In this document: positions 8,234 through 14,973 of the stretch, in pieces
Position numbering within the stretch: the first letter of the stretch is position 1
How the letters are laid out: every line of letters begins with the position of its first letter
Source of the DNA: Candidatus Cloacimonadota bacterium
GTDB lineage: Bacteria; Cloacimonadota; Cloacimonadia; JGIOTU-2
Assembly: GCA_014384665.1 (NCBI GenBank)
Contig: JACNFI010000041.1
Coordinates: 1-32,967, forward strand
DNA: 32,967 nucleotides
Direction of reading: 5' to 3'
Translations under genes and position numbers: made by a program
The notes under the pieces: model-generated
The model's database searches: none
Told to the model about the DNA's origin: nothing
The model's input: only the letters and a program-made list of their open reading frames with translations

Positions 8234-8875
8234 ATGGCTTTAATTATGGAACGAATCGGCATTTGGGTTGGAGCAATTTTAACTTTTGCTATATTCAGTT
8301 TTTTATACAGGGATAACCCTTTTTATAAGATTGCTGAGCAGATTTTCATTGGCATTTCTGCTGGTTATTGGTTTATCTATACAATCTATAATATTCTAAT
8401 TCCAAACCTGTTCACTCCACTATTAACCAATTTTTCTGCGAATCTTTTGCTTCTCCTTCCAGCATTGTTGGGTATTCTTATGTTATGTCGTTTAATTCCA
8501 AGAATTGATTGGGTGAGCAGGTATTCTATTGCATTGGTTGTTGGCACTACAGCAGGGCTCTTTTTCAAACGATACTTGCAATCTGATGTGATTAATCAAA
8601 TGAACGCAACAATGATAAATCCCTTTTCAGCTCCAGATTTAGCCGCAACTATCGGACAACTTATCTTGATAATTGGCACAGTTACAGGGATAATATACTT
8701 TTTCTTCAGCAAAAAACATGAAGGGGTTTTTGGTGGAACAGCCCGTGTTGGTATATTTTTCTTGATGATTAGTTTTGGAGCAGCATTCGGATATACTGTT
8801 ATGGCTCGTATCTCTCTACTAATAGGAAGATTGGATTTCCTGCTTGGTGATTGGCTGGGGATAATTAAGCCTTAA
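8234..8875 (+). CDS. Multi-pass membrane protein of unknown function
   Basis: A 213-residue protein with about six membrane spans and the loops 'RDNPFYKIAEQIFIGISAGYWF' and 'KKHEGVFGGTARVGIFFLM'. The frame is open from a TTG at 8222, but the ATG at 8234 is preceded by TGGGAG at a good distance, so I start there. It is 88 nt after the third membrane gene and completes the four-gene run. No transporter or enzyme signature was recognised. Composition and topology resemble the protein at 6620-7315, so the two could be paired integral subunits. Confidence 0.6.
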   Translation: MALIMERIGIWVGAILTFAIFSFLYRDNPFYKIAEQIFIGISAGYWFIYTIYNILIPNLFTPLLTNFSANLLLLLPALLGILMLCRLIPRIDWVSRYSIALVVGTTAGLFFKRYLQSDVINQMNATMINPFSAPDLAATIGQLILIIGTVTGIIYFFFSKKHEGVFGGTARVGIFFLMISFGAAFGYTVMARISLLIGRLDFLLGDWLGIIKP

Positions 8876-8904
8876 TTAAAGACGGAATAAAATTCCCTCG
8901 TGGA

Positions 8905-9000
8905 TATTCAGCCAAAGGCTGATGAGCCCCAGGCTCACAAGCAACATACTTGAACCAGCAATAGCGAATTTAACCTTCAAGGTTTCCAAAACCTTCAAGG
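8905..9000. repeat. Short palindromes after the membrane operon
   Basis: The gap after 8875 holds the hairpin TGAGCC/GGCTCA near 8921-8935. Two direct copies of AACCTTCAAGGT follow at about 8971-9000; each is nearly self-complementary. They immediately precede the duplicated moxR leader and could act as a terminator for the upstream operon. No gene is seen. Confidence 0.4.
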
Positions 9001-9110
9001 TCTTTTATTTTCTTTTCTATTCTTGATAACATAATATCAATCTAACTTTTAAAGTAAAAATCATTTGAGGTATGAAATGGAAAACATATTCTCAAATAGT
9101 GATGTTCAAA
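8998..9110 (+). repeat. Left copy of duplicated moxR leader and first codons
   Basis: Positions 9001-9110 match 10202-10311 at 105 of 110 bases. The block covers the region upstream of moxR, its ribosome-binding site and about its first 11 codons (ATGGAAAAC... at 9077). After 9110 the similarity stops, so the left copy is a truncated moxR start, not a working gene. The 69-codon frame that runs on from here (to 9274) reads into the antisense of the PIN gene and is not believed. Confidence 0.85.
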
Positions 9111-9142
9111 TTATGAAATGTACTTTCCCAAATCATTTCTGC

Positions 9143-9871
9143 TTAAATCGTTCTTTGATACTTTATCAGAAAATATTTAGGGGTTATTATTTGAACATTA
9201 TGAAAAGATTTAATTTTAAGCAAATGTTTATCACCAGTTACTATATAATCAGCATTACCTTCCAATGCACATGAAAGAAATTTGTTATCTTCTGGGTCCT
9301 CTTTGATCTTATCTACTTTTAGTTTTCCAGAAACAAGCATTGTATCAAGACCTAATGAAATTTCTACATTCTGAATATCTAAATCAGAAAGTTTATAGCT
9401 CTTTTTAATCTTGGGATAGTGGAGAACACGAATCACTTCCTCAATTATTTCTGTTGAAGTTACAAATACAAACTTTCCCTTCTCCCACATCTTTAGGCAC
9501 TTATAAATCAAAACTTACCAACAAGTTGTCGTGAAATTTTTCGCTTAAATGACAAATATCAAATATCTAATTTCTAATAAAATTTCAAATGACTAAAAAT
9601 CAAAAAATGGATACTGAAAAATCTTAGTTGATACATAGCGTAGTTGTGATGAATTATGAATGATTAGACATTTGAGTTTTGGCATTTTATTTGACATTAG
9701 AAATTAGAATTTTGGAATTGCTAACTTATTATTAACTGAAAATTTTCTCACTCGAAGAGTGGTCTTTTTTCTATGCTTGTCATTGAAAAAAATTAGTATC
9801 TGATAAGGATAACCTTGTGGAATTATAACACCACTTACAATTACATTAGTATCAATTACGCATCTAAGCAT
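9143..9871 (-). pseudogene. Split PIN-domain toxin gene (type II toxin-antitoxin)
   Basis: Two pieces of one PIN_3-type ribonuclease are present. The N-terminal piece starts at the ATG at 9869-9871 and reads MLRCVIDTNVIVSG..., holding the first catalytic aspartate (DTN). Family-like sequence ends at about residue 26 (9794) and a stop follows at 9704. The C-terminal piece (9143-9511) resumes with WEKGKFVFVTSTEIIEE and carries DPEDNKFLSCAL and VTGDKHLL, the later acidic motifs. Joining 'YQIL' to 'KMWEKGKF' restores a normal-length (~140 aa) protein. The ~300 bp between is an A+T-rich inverted repeat. The N-terminal piece begins 1 nt after the antitoxin stop, the usual operon arrangement. The toxin is probably inactive unless the C-terminal piece is expressed separately. 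Confidence 0.7.
9551..9718. repeat. Inverted-repeat insertion splitting the PIN gene
   Basis: A perfect 13-bp inverted repeat TCTAATTTCTAAT (9565-9577 against 9695-9707) sits within longer, imperfectly matching arms of about 50 bp. It lies between the two PIN fragments. On the plus strand the hairpin CACTC-GAA-GAGTG followed by a T run near 9750-9772 looks like a terminator. Exact insertion ends are not clear. Confidence 0.55.
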
Positions 9872-9872
9872 T

Positions 9873-10097
9873 TTATTCTCTAACTGATTGAATGGCTTCT
9901 TTTATATCTGCACTTGCTTGTTTTAGTGGTATATTCCTGTTTCTATAACGAATTTCATCAAGTGATTGAAAACGAACAAATCTCTCAATATCAGGCACTA
10001 ATTTAAGTAATTTCTTCTTCTCCTTTTCACTGAGTAGTGAAATTGCAACAGCTATCTGCTCGGGTAAAAGTTTTAAATATGCTCTCTGTTTTAACAT
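9873..10097 (-). CDS. Probable antitoxin of the PIN module
   Basis: A small charged protein ending 'QASADIKEAIQSVRE', directly upstream of the PIN toxin start (1-nt gap), as expected for a type II antitoxin that binds its toxin and represses the operon. The frame is open to an ATG at 10124 (83 aa). The ATG at 10097 has a better ribosome-binding site (GAGGTG, about 6 nt upstream) and gives 74 aa, so I prefer it. No ribbon-helix-helix or AbrB signature is obvious. The C-terminal half is basic and helical, fitting a toxin-binding tail. A TTGACA box lies upstream on this strand (near 10140). The function rests on gene order more than sequence. Confidence 0.6.
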   Translation of the reverse strand: MLKQRAYLKLLPEQIAVAISLLSEKEKKKLLKLVPDIERFVRFQSLDEIRYRNRNIPLKQASADIKEAIQSVRE

Positions 10098-10198
10098 TTC
10101 TATCACCTCATTAACTATACTCATATTTGAAAAACCTATTTGTCAAGAAAAATATTATTCAATTCTGTGATATAAAATTTCAAGATTCAAAAATTTAA

Positions 10199-10311
10199 AG
10201 GTCTTTTATTTTCTTTTCTATTCTTGACAACATAATATCAATCTAACTTTTAAAGTAAAAATCGTATGAGGTATGAAATGGAAAACATATTGTCAGATAG
10301 TGATGTTCAAA
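10199..10311 (+). repeat. Right copy of the duplicated moxR leader
   Basis: This is the functional copy of the 113-bp block at 8998-9110. It holds the moxR ribosome-binding site and the real start. The spacing between copies is 1201 bp. Confidence 0.85.
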
Positions 10312-11282
10312 CAATTGAAAATCTATCTAAATCACGAGAAACAATTATTAAAGAAATCCACAAAGTTATTATTGGGCAGGATAAAGTAATTGAGTATTTT
10401 CTTATCTCTTTATTTGCAAATGGACACTGTCTTCTTGTTGGAGTTCCAGGATTGGCAAAAACGTTGCTAATCAGCACAATTGCACAAGCTCTGGATTTGA
10501 AATTCAGTCGTATCCAATTCACTCCAGATTTAATGCCTTCAGATATAACTGGTACGGATATTCTCACGGAAGATAGAACAACAGGAAAAAGAATTTTCCA
10601 ATTTGTAAAAGGTCCAATTTTTGCAAATGTTATTCTTGCAGATGAGATAAACCGTACTCCACCAAAAACGCAGTCCGCACTTCTCCAAGCTATGCAAGAA
10701 AGAGAAGTTACAGCAGGAAATAATACTTTCCCTTTGTCTCCTCCATTTTTTGTTCTTGCCACTCAAAATCCGATTGAGCAGGAAGGCACATATCCACTTC
10801 CAGAAGCACAATTAGATAGATTCATCTTTCATATTGATATTGATTATCCAAGTTATGAAGAAGAGAAGCAGATTGCAGAATTCACCACAAGCCAGGAATT
10901 CCCCAAAATCAATAAAGTTATTGATGGAGAAGAAATTACTAAACTGCAAAAGTTTATCTTCAAAATACCTGTATCTGAACACATTCTAAAATTTGCAGTA
11001 GAACTTGCCAGAATTTCCCGTCCCAATGAAAAAGATGCCCCTGATTTTGTGAAAAAATTGGTCAACTGGGGTTCCGGACCGCGTGCTTCTCAATACCTAA
11101 TTTTAGCATCAAAAACCAGAGCTGCCCTATATGGTAGATATACTCCCACTATAGAAGATATTGAATTCGTTGCAACACCGATTTTGCAACACCGCATTTT
11201 ACTGAACTTTGCTGCTGAGGCAGAAGGTATTAAATCAAAAGATTTGATTGATAAGTTGATAAATTATGTTAAGAAAAAATAA
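10278..11282 (+). CDS. MoxR-family AAA+ ATPase
   Basis: MoxR ATPases are chaperone-like AAA+ proteins that usually act with von Willebrand A-domain partners on envelope or metal-containing complexes. Visible motifs are Walker A GVPGLAKT, Walker B ILADEINRTPPKTQSALLQAMQE, and the sensor region ATQNPIEQEGTYPLPEAQLDRF typical of the family. The frame is open from 10266; the ATG at 10278 follows GAGGT at the right spacing and gives 334 residues, full length. The usual downstream DUF58 and vWA genes are absent; a MITE follows 11 bp after the stop. Before the toxin-antitoxin insertion this gene would have lain about 200 bp after the four-gene membrane operon, so a functional link to it is possible but unproven. 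Confidence 0.9.
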   Translation: MENILSDSDVQTIENLSKSRETIIKEIHKVIIGQDKVIEYFLISLFANGHCLLVGVPGLAKTLLISTIAQALDLKFSRIQFTPDLMPSDITGTDILTEDRTTGKRIFQFVKGPIFANVILADEINRTPPKTQSALLQAMQEREVTAGNNTFPLSPPFFVLATQNPIEQEGTYPLPEAQLDRFIFHIDIDYPSYEEEKQIAEFTTSQEFPKINKVIDGEEITKLQKFIFKIPVSEHILKFAVELARISRPNEKDAPDFVKKLVNWGSGPRASQYLILASKTRAALYGRYTPTIEDIEFVATPILQHRILLNFAAEAEGIKSKDLIDKLINYVKKK

Positions 11283-11293
11283 TCTACAAAAAA

Positions 11294-11528
11294 ATGAGAT
11301 ATGCAAAATACCCTTTTCTTGTCATTCCGTACTTGATGCGGAATCCAAAATCTTTTCCACACTTTCGTGGGGACAAGTATTTTAATGGATTCCCGTCCCC
11401 GATTTCTCGAGGACAAGCTTTCACGGGAATGACACTCGTCTTGGTGTAGCCCGTCTTGACTCGCCAACGCCGAGACAGGCAAGCCATAGCCAGAAATGAA
11501 GTGAAATTATCTATTTTGCAGATCTCAT
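11294..11528. mobile_element. MITE-like element, copy 1
   Basis: Terminal inverted repeats ATGAGATATGCAAAATA (11294-11310) and its complement (11512-11528) match with one mismatch. The flanks are TACAAAAAA (11285-11293) and TACAAAGAA (11529-11537), an 8/9 target duplication. It is 235 bp with no transposase. The internal sequence contains GTCATTCC..GGAATGAC palindromic text. The right-hand 60 bp (GCAAGCCATAGCCAG...) is shared with copy 3 in reverse orientation. Confidence 0.85.
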
Positions 11529-11557
11529 TACAAAGAAACTATACGGAGGAACTTAAA

Positions 11558-12448
11558 ATGAGAAAAAAGCAATTAATAATAAGTGGTTTATTAGTAATAG
11601 GATTACTAATATTCCTTCTCTCATCATGCACAACTAAGAAACCAAAGAGTGAACTTACTCAAACCGAAGAACTGGTTACTTTTGTCAATAAAGCGGTTGA
11701 ATTGATAGAAAAGGAAGGTGAAGATTGTTTTCCTGAATTCAGAAAGAAAGATAGTAAATGGTTTCACAATGACTTGTATATTTTCGTATGGGGTCTGGAT
11801 GGAATGAGATATGTATATCCACCAAACCTTGATGGTGAAGGTGAAAATATGCTTGATTTAAAAGATATTAACGGAAAACCGATAGGAAGATTGATTGTTG
11901 ATGCAGCATCAGGTAAAAAGGGTGAAGGTTGGGTTCATTATCAATGGCCCAAACCAGAAAAAAAGGAACCATCATGGAAAAGCACTTTCGTAAAAAGAGT
12001 AACTGCTCCATCCGGAAAAACTTATCTTGTTGGAAGTGGCTTGTATGACCTTAAGATTGATAAAAGTTTTATTGTCGAAGAGGTTAATGATGTTATTGTT
12101 CTGATTAAAAAAGTTGGCATTACATCTCTGGATACAATACGAGCAAAATCAAGCGAGTTTATATTTCTGGATACTTATGTGTTTGTAAAAGATATCAAGG
12201 GAAACGAATTGGTAAATCCAGCTTTTCCGGAATTGGAAGGACAAAATTTATATGATTTGCAGGATTCTAATGGGAAATATTTTATTCGCGAGGAACTTGA
12301 AATACTAAAAACTAAAGATGATTGCTGGATGGATTATATGTGGCCCAAACCTGGAGAGACTGAACCTTCAAAGAAATTGGTTTATGTTAAAAAAGTGGTT
12401 GTTGGACAAGATACACTTGTTGTTGGTGCTGGTTATTTTACTGAATAA
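11558..12448 (+). CDS. Lipoprotein with two tandem Cache sensor domains
   Basis: A lipoprotein signal peptide ends in the lipobox LSSC (about residues 21-24). Two homologous single-Cache-type domains follow. Each carries a 'D(L/T)Y(I/V)FV...(G/N)...Y/NP' strand pair, a '(E/G)GQN/ENMLDL.D.NGK' loop, and 'W(V/M)(H/D)Y.WPKP....PS.K..(F/Y)VK(R/K)V' then '(Y/T)LVG.G.Y/GAGY'. Cache domains bind small ligands outside the cytoplasm, often as sensors or binding proteins. There is no attached kinase or methyl-accepting region, so it would need a partner. The frame is open from 11456, but the ATG at 11558 follows CGGAGGA (11544-11550) and places the signal peptide correctly. The gene lies exactly between MITE copies 1 and 2; its stop codon overlaps the target duplication of copy 2. 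Confidence 0.8.
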   Translation: MRKKQLIISGLLVIGLLIFLLSSCTTKKPKSELTQTEELVTFVNKAVELIEKEGEDCFPEFRKKDSKWFHNDLYIFVWGLDGMRYVYPPNLDGEGENMLDLKDINGKPIGRLIVDAASGKKGEGWVHYQWPKPEKKEPSWKSTFVKRVTAPSGKTYLVGSGLYDLKIDKSFIVEEVNDVIVLIKKVGITSLDTIRAKSSEFIFLDTYVFVKDIKGNELVNPAFPELEGQNLYDLQDSNGKYFIREELEILKTKDDCWMDYMWPKPGETEPSKKLVYVKKVVVGQDTLVVGAGYFTE

Positions 12449-12453
12449 ATTTA

Positions 12454-12634
12454 ATGAGTTCTGCAAAATAGCATTCGCGTGTCATTCCCAATATTGTCAT
12501 TCCCAACTTGATTGGGGATTGATTGGGAATCCACAAACCTTTCCCCACTTTCGTGAGGACAAGTATTTCTACTGGATTCCCGTTTACACGGGAATGACAA
12601 GTTAGGTGAATTTTCCATATTTTGCAGAACTCAT
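12454..12634. mobile_element. MITE-like element, copy 2
   Basis: Perfect inverted ends ATGAGTTCTGCAAAATA (12454-12470 and 12618-12634). The flanks carry the same 8 bp TAAATTTA on both sides (12446-12453 and 12635-12642), extending the apparent inverted repeat because that octamer is palindromic. At 181 bp it is shorter than copies 1 and 3. The interior contains two GTCATTCCC motifs and GGGAATGAC. It separates the Cache lipoprotein gene from the DUF4342 gene. Confidence 0.85.
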
Positions 12635-12657
12635 TAAATTTAAGATAAGGAGTATTG

Positions 12658-12906
12658 ATGAAAGAAAATGTAAAAGATGAATTCAGAGTAAAGGGAGAAA
12701 TGTTATTAAAAAAAGTTAAAGAACTTATCCATCAAGGGAATATTAGAAGAATAATTATCAAGAATGAAGAAGGAAAAACATACCTTGAAATTCCTGTAAC
12801 CGTAGGATTAGTTGGAGTTGTTTTACTTCCTGTTTGGGCTGCAATAGGAGCTTTAGCTGCAGTTGCATCCAATTTCACAATTGAAATAATAAAAAAAGAG
12901 GATTAA
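12658..12906 (+). CDS. DUF4342 domain protein
   Basis: An 82-residue protein: a charged N-terminal half (GEMLLKKVKELIHQGNIRRIIIKN, EGKTYLEIPVTVG) and one C-terminal hydrophobic segment (about residues 45-72) before a short basic-acidic tail. This layout is characteristic of the DUF4342 family, small membrane-associated proteins of unknown function, sometimes fused to UBA/TS-N helices in other bacteria. The frame is open from a TTG at 12655; I choose the adjacent ATG at 12658, with AAGGAG at 12647-12652. It is separated from the Cache gene by a MITE and followed by a hairpin terminator, so it is probably monocistronic. Confidence 0.8.
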   Translation: MKENVKDEFRVKGEMLLKKVKELIHQGNIRRIIIKNEEGKTYLEIPVTVGLVGVVLLPVWAAIGALAAVASNFTIEIIKKED

Positions 12907-12923
12907 TAGGCTCTTATAGATTC

Positions 12924-12949
12924 AACATCGACAAAATGTTGTCGATGTT
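12924..12949 (+). terminator. Terminator-like hairpin after the DUF4342 gene
   Basis: A perfect 11-bp stem AACATCGACAA (12924-12934) and TTGTCGATGTT (12939-12949) with a 4-nt AATG loop lies 18 nt after the stop codon. The T run is short (TTTG), so it may be a weak or bidirectional terminator. Confidence 0.6.
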
Positions 12950-12977
12950 TGTAACATACTGTTTAAATAAATAATGA

Positions 12978-13212
12978 TTAAATCCGAAATTCGAATAACG
13001 AAATTCGAAACAATTTTCAAATTTTCAAAATTCAAATAACCAAAACAAGATTCCTGCCAGTCTGGGTCTCTGTTTAGGCTTAGCCAGTCTCGGCTTAGCC
13101 GAGCCTAGACGGACCTAGTCTGTCGGGGCTTGGCCCCGCCAAAACCGAATACATTGTTTTTAACATTTGAACATTCGGATTTCGAATTTCGAATTTCGAG
13201 TTTCGCATTTAA
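12978..13212. repeat. TTCGAA-rich inverted-repeat element
   Basis: The left arm TTAAATCCGAAATTCGAATA... (12978-13011) and the right arm (13172-13212) are complementary with several mismatches, built of repeated GAAATTCGAA units. The interior 13050-13140 is strikingly G+C-rich, with its own hairpins (GGGGC-TTG-GCCCC near 13125-13138; CGGCTTAGCCG near 13091-13101). The rest of the gene-free stretch 12907-13509 holds the CCGAG/CTCGG stem at 13259-13274 and the hairpin at 13374-13419. No gene is supported in it. Confidence 0.6.
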
Positions 13213-13373
13213 AATTTATCTATTTTTTTTATAACTGCACCACAGGGGCCACCTCTTCCGAGCAATGTCTCGGACGAGGCGTAGTATCTTATAAATAATA
13301 TTCGTGTCAATCTGGACGCCGAGACCGATAATTTGATGGTGTTTATAAAATTGTAATTTGGAATTTACCTGCC

Positions 13374-13419
13374 CCGTGAAATAAGAAGTAATTTTTGCTT
13401 TGTAAAAATTATTTCACGG
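13374..13419 (+). promoter_or_regulatory. 46-nt hairpin upstream of gadC
   Basis: CCGTGAAA (13374-13381) pairs with TTTCACGG (13412-13419), and TAATTTTT pairs with AAAAATTA inside it, giving a long bulged stem. It ends 90 nt before the gadC start. It may be a palindromic repeat or an element in the gadCB leader; no protein-binding site was recognised. Confidence 0.35.
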
Positions 13420-13509
13420 TGTAAAATATTTGTAATTTGAAATTTGTGATTTCCAGTTTATCTGGGGTTGGAGATTCAGAAATAAATGTGATTCAAAGGA
13501 GAACAAAAA

Positions 13510-14949
13510 ATGATAGAGAAAAAAATTGGAAGAAAAGTATCAATGGGAGTATTTGCTCTTGCAATGATGAATGTTGCAGCAGTAATGAGTTTGCGTGGCT
13601 TACCAATGATGGCGAAGGAAGGATTATCAATGATTTTCTACCTTTTATTTGCCTCGTTGTTGTTTTTGGTTCCCGTTTCGTTGATTTCTGCAGAATTAGC
13701 CACTGGTTGGCCTAAATCAGGTGGTGTATATCGCTGGGTTAGAGAAGCATTTGGACCAAAATTGGGTTTTACAGCTATCTGGCTTCAATGGATTCAAAAT
13801 GTAATATGGTATCCTACTGTGCTTGCTTTTGCTGCTGGTAGTTTATCATATTTATTTCTTGAGCCAGCTCTTGCAAATAATAAAATATTTAATCTTTTCG
13901 TGATTCTTGTAGTCTATTGGGGAGCAACATTTGTGACTTTTAGGGGGGCAAAGACTTCAGGAAAGTTAACTTCAATTGGTGTCATTTGTGGAACTTTGGT
14001 TCCTGGTTTATTAATTATTATATTAGGCATTGTCTGGTTAATTCAAGGTAATCCGCTGGAATTTTTAAATGTTAGCAAAGGTCAGACATTAAATTTCTTT
14101 CCTAATTTCAATAATTTTAAAAGCATTGCATTTTTATCAGGGATAGTTTTACTATTTGCAGGAATGGAAGTTGGGGCGGTTCATGTTTTAGAACTAAAAA
14201 ATCCCAAAAAAGAATTTCCAAAAGCTGTTTTTCTGGCTATGTTTATAATTATTATTGTATTTGTATTGGGTTCATTGGCTGTCGCTGCTGTTTTGCCTAA
14301 ATCTCAGATTAGTCTTACTGCAGGAATAATGCAGGGTTTTGATGACCTGCTCATTAAATTTCACATTCATTGGTTGCTTCCTATAATAGGATTTCTTGTT
14401 ACTTTTGGTGCAGTAGGAGGAGTTTTAGCATGGATAGCCGGTCCGAGTAAGGGTTTATTAGCAACTGCAAAAGACGGTGACCTTCCTCCTTTTATGCAAT
14501 ATACTAATAAGGCAGGTGTCCAAACCCATATCCTTTTCATTCAAGGAGCAATTGTAACTTTAATTTCTCTTGTATATGTAGTCATGCCGAATGTTAGTAG
14601 TGCATTTTTCTTATTAACTGCTTTAACAGCAATCCTTTACCTTGTTATGTATATTCTACTTTATAGCTCAGCTATAAGGCTAAGATACACTCAACCTGAT
14701 GTTGTTCGAACTTATAAAGTTCCAGGTGGTAAGGTAGGATTATGGATAGTGGCAGGTATAGGATTATTAGCAGTTGTCTTTGCTTTCTTTGTAGGTTTTT
14801 TTCCTCCCATTCAACTTACTGTTGGCAGCCCAACATTTTATGTATTCTTTCTTATTATTGGAGTTATTATTTTTGTAGGTGCTCCGATAATTATAAATAT
14901 GGCTAAGAAACCAAGCTGGATACCTAAAAATAAGGAAATAAAAAGTTAA
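13510..14949 (+). CDS. gadC: Glutamate/GABA antiporter GadC-like APC transporter
   Basis: A 479-residue, ~12-span APC-superfamily permease. Segments match the GadC subgroup: 'SLRGLPMMAKEGLSMIFYLLFASLLFLVPVSLISAELATGWPKSGGVYRWV' at the N terminus, 'GMEVGAVHVLELKNP', 'AGIMQGFDDL' and 'WIAGPSKGLLATAKDGDLP'. GadC imports glutamate and exports GABA, so the decarboxylation by GadB, encoded 24 nt downstream, consumes a cytoplasmic proton per cycle. The ATG at 13510 follows AAAGGAG. Unlike E. coli GadC, whose C-terminal ~40 residues plug the channel at neutral pH, this protein ends about 20 residues after the last span. The pairing with gadB makes the substrate call strong. Quoted segments are broken up where long; positions are approximate. 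Confidence 0.88.
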   Translation: MIEKKIGRKVSMGVFALAMMNVAAVMSLRGLPMMAKEGLSMIFYLLFASLLFLVPVSLISAELATGWPKSGGVYRWVREAFGPKLGFTAIWLQWIQNVIWYPTVLAFAAGSLSYLFLEPALANNKIFNLFVILVVYWGATFVTFRGAKTSGKLTSIGVICGTLVPGLLIIILGIVWLIQGNPLEFLNVSKGQTLNFFPNFNNFKSIAFLSGIVLLFAGMEVGAVHVLELKNPKKEFPKAVFLAMFIIIIVFVLGSLAVAAVLPKSQISLTAGIMQGFDDLLIKFHIHWLLPIIGFLVTFGAVGGVLAWIAGPSKGLLATAKDGDLPPFMQYTNKAGVQTHILFIQGAIVTLISLVYVVMPNVSSAFFLLTALTAILYLVMYILLYSSAIRLRYTQPDVVRTYKVPGGKVGLWIVAGIGLLAVVFAFFVGFFPPIQLTVGSPTFYVFFLIIGVIIFVGAPIIINMAKKPSWIPKNKEIKS

Positions 14950-14973
14950 AATATTAATTAGAAAGGAGTTATG

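Noticed and set aside
9065..9274. A 69-codon plus-strand frame beginning like moxR
   Set aside because: Only the first ~11-16 residues match MoxR; the rest is antisense to the PIN fragment. It is a duplication scar.
10307..10811. Minus-strand frames of 90-151 codons inside moxR
   Set aside because: They are antisense to a strongly conserved ATPase gene, with no start signals or family resemblance.
11264..11487. Two overlapping minus-strand frames of about 70 codons
   Set aside because: They translate MITE copy 1, and similar frames arise from the other copies.
12907..13509. Hairpin-rich G+C region as a tRNA or other known structured RNA
   Set aside because: No cloverleaf, T-loop GTTCRANNC or CCA pattern; the structure is explained by inverted-repeat elements.
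13437..13715. 92-codon plus-strand frame before gadC
   Set aside because: It overlaps the gadC start in another frame, contains repeat-derived sequence and has no ribosome-binding site of its own.
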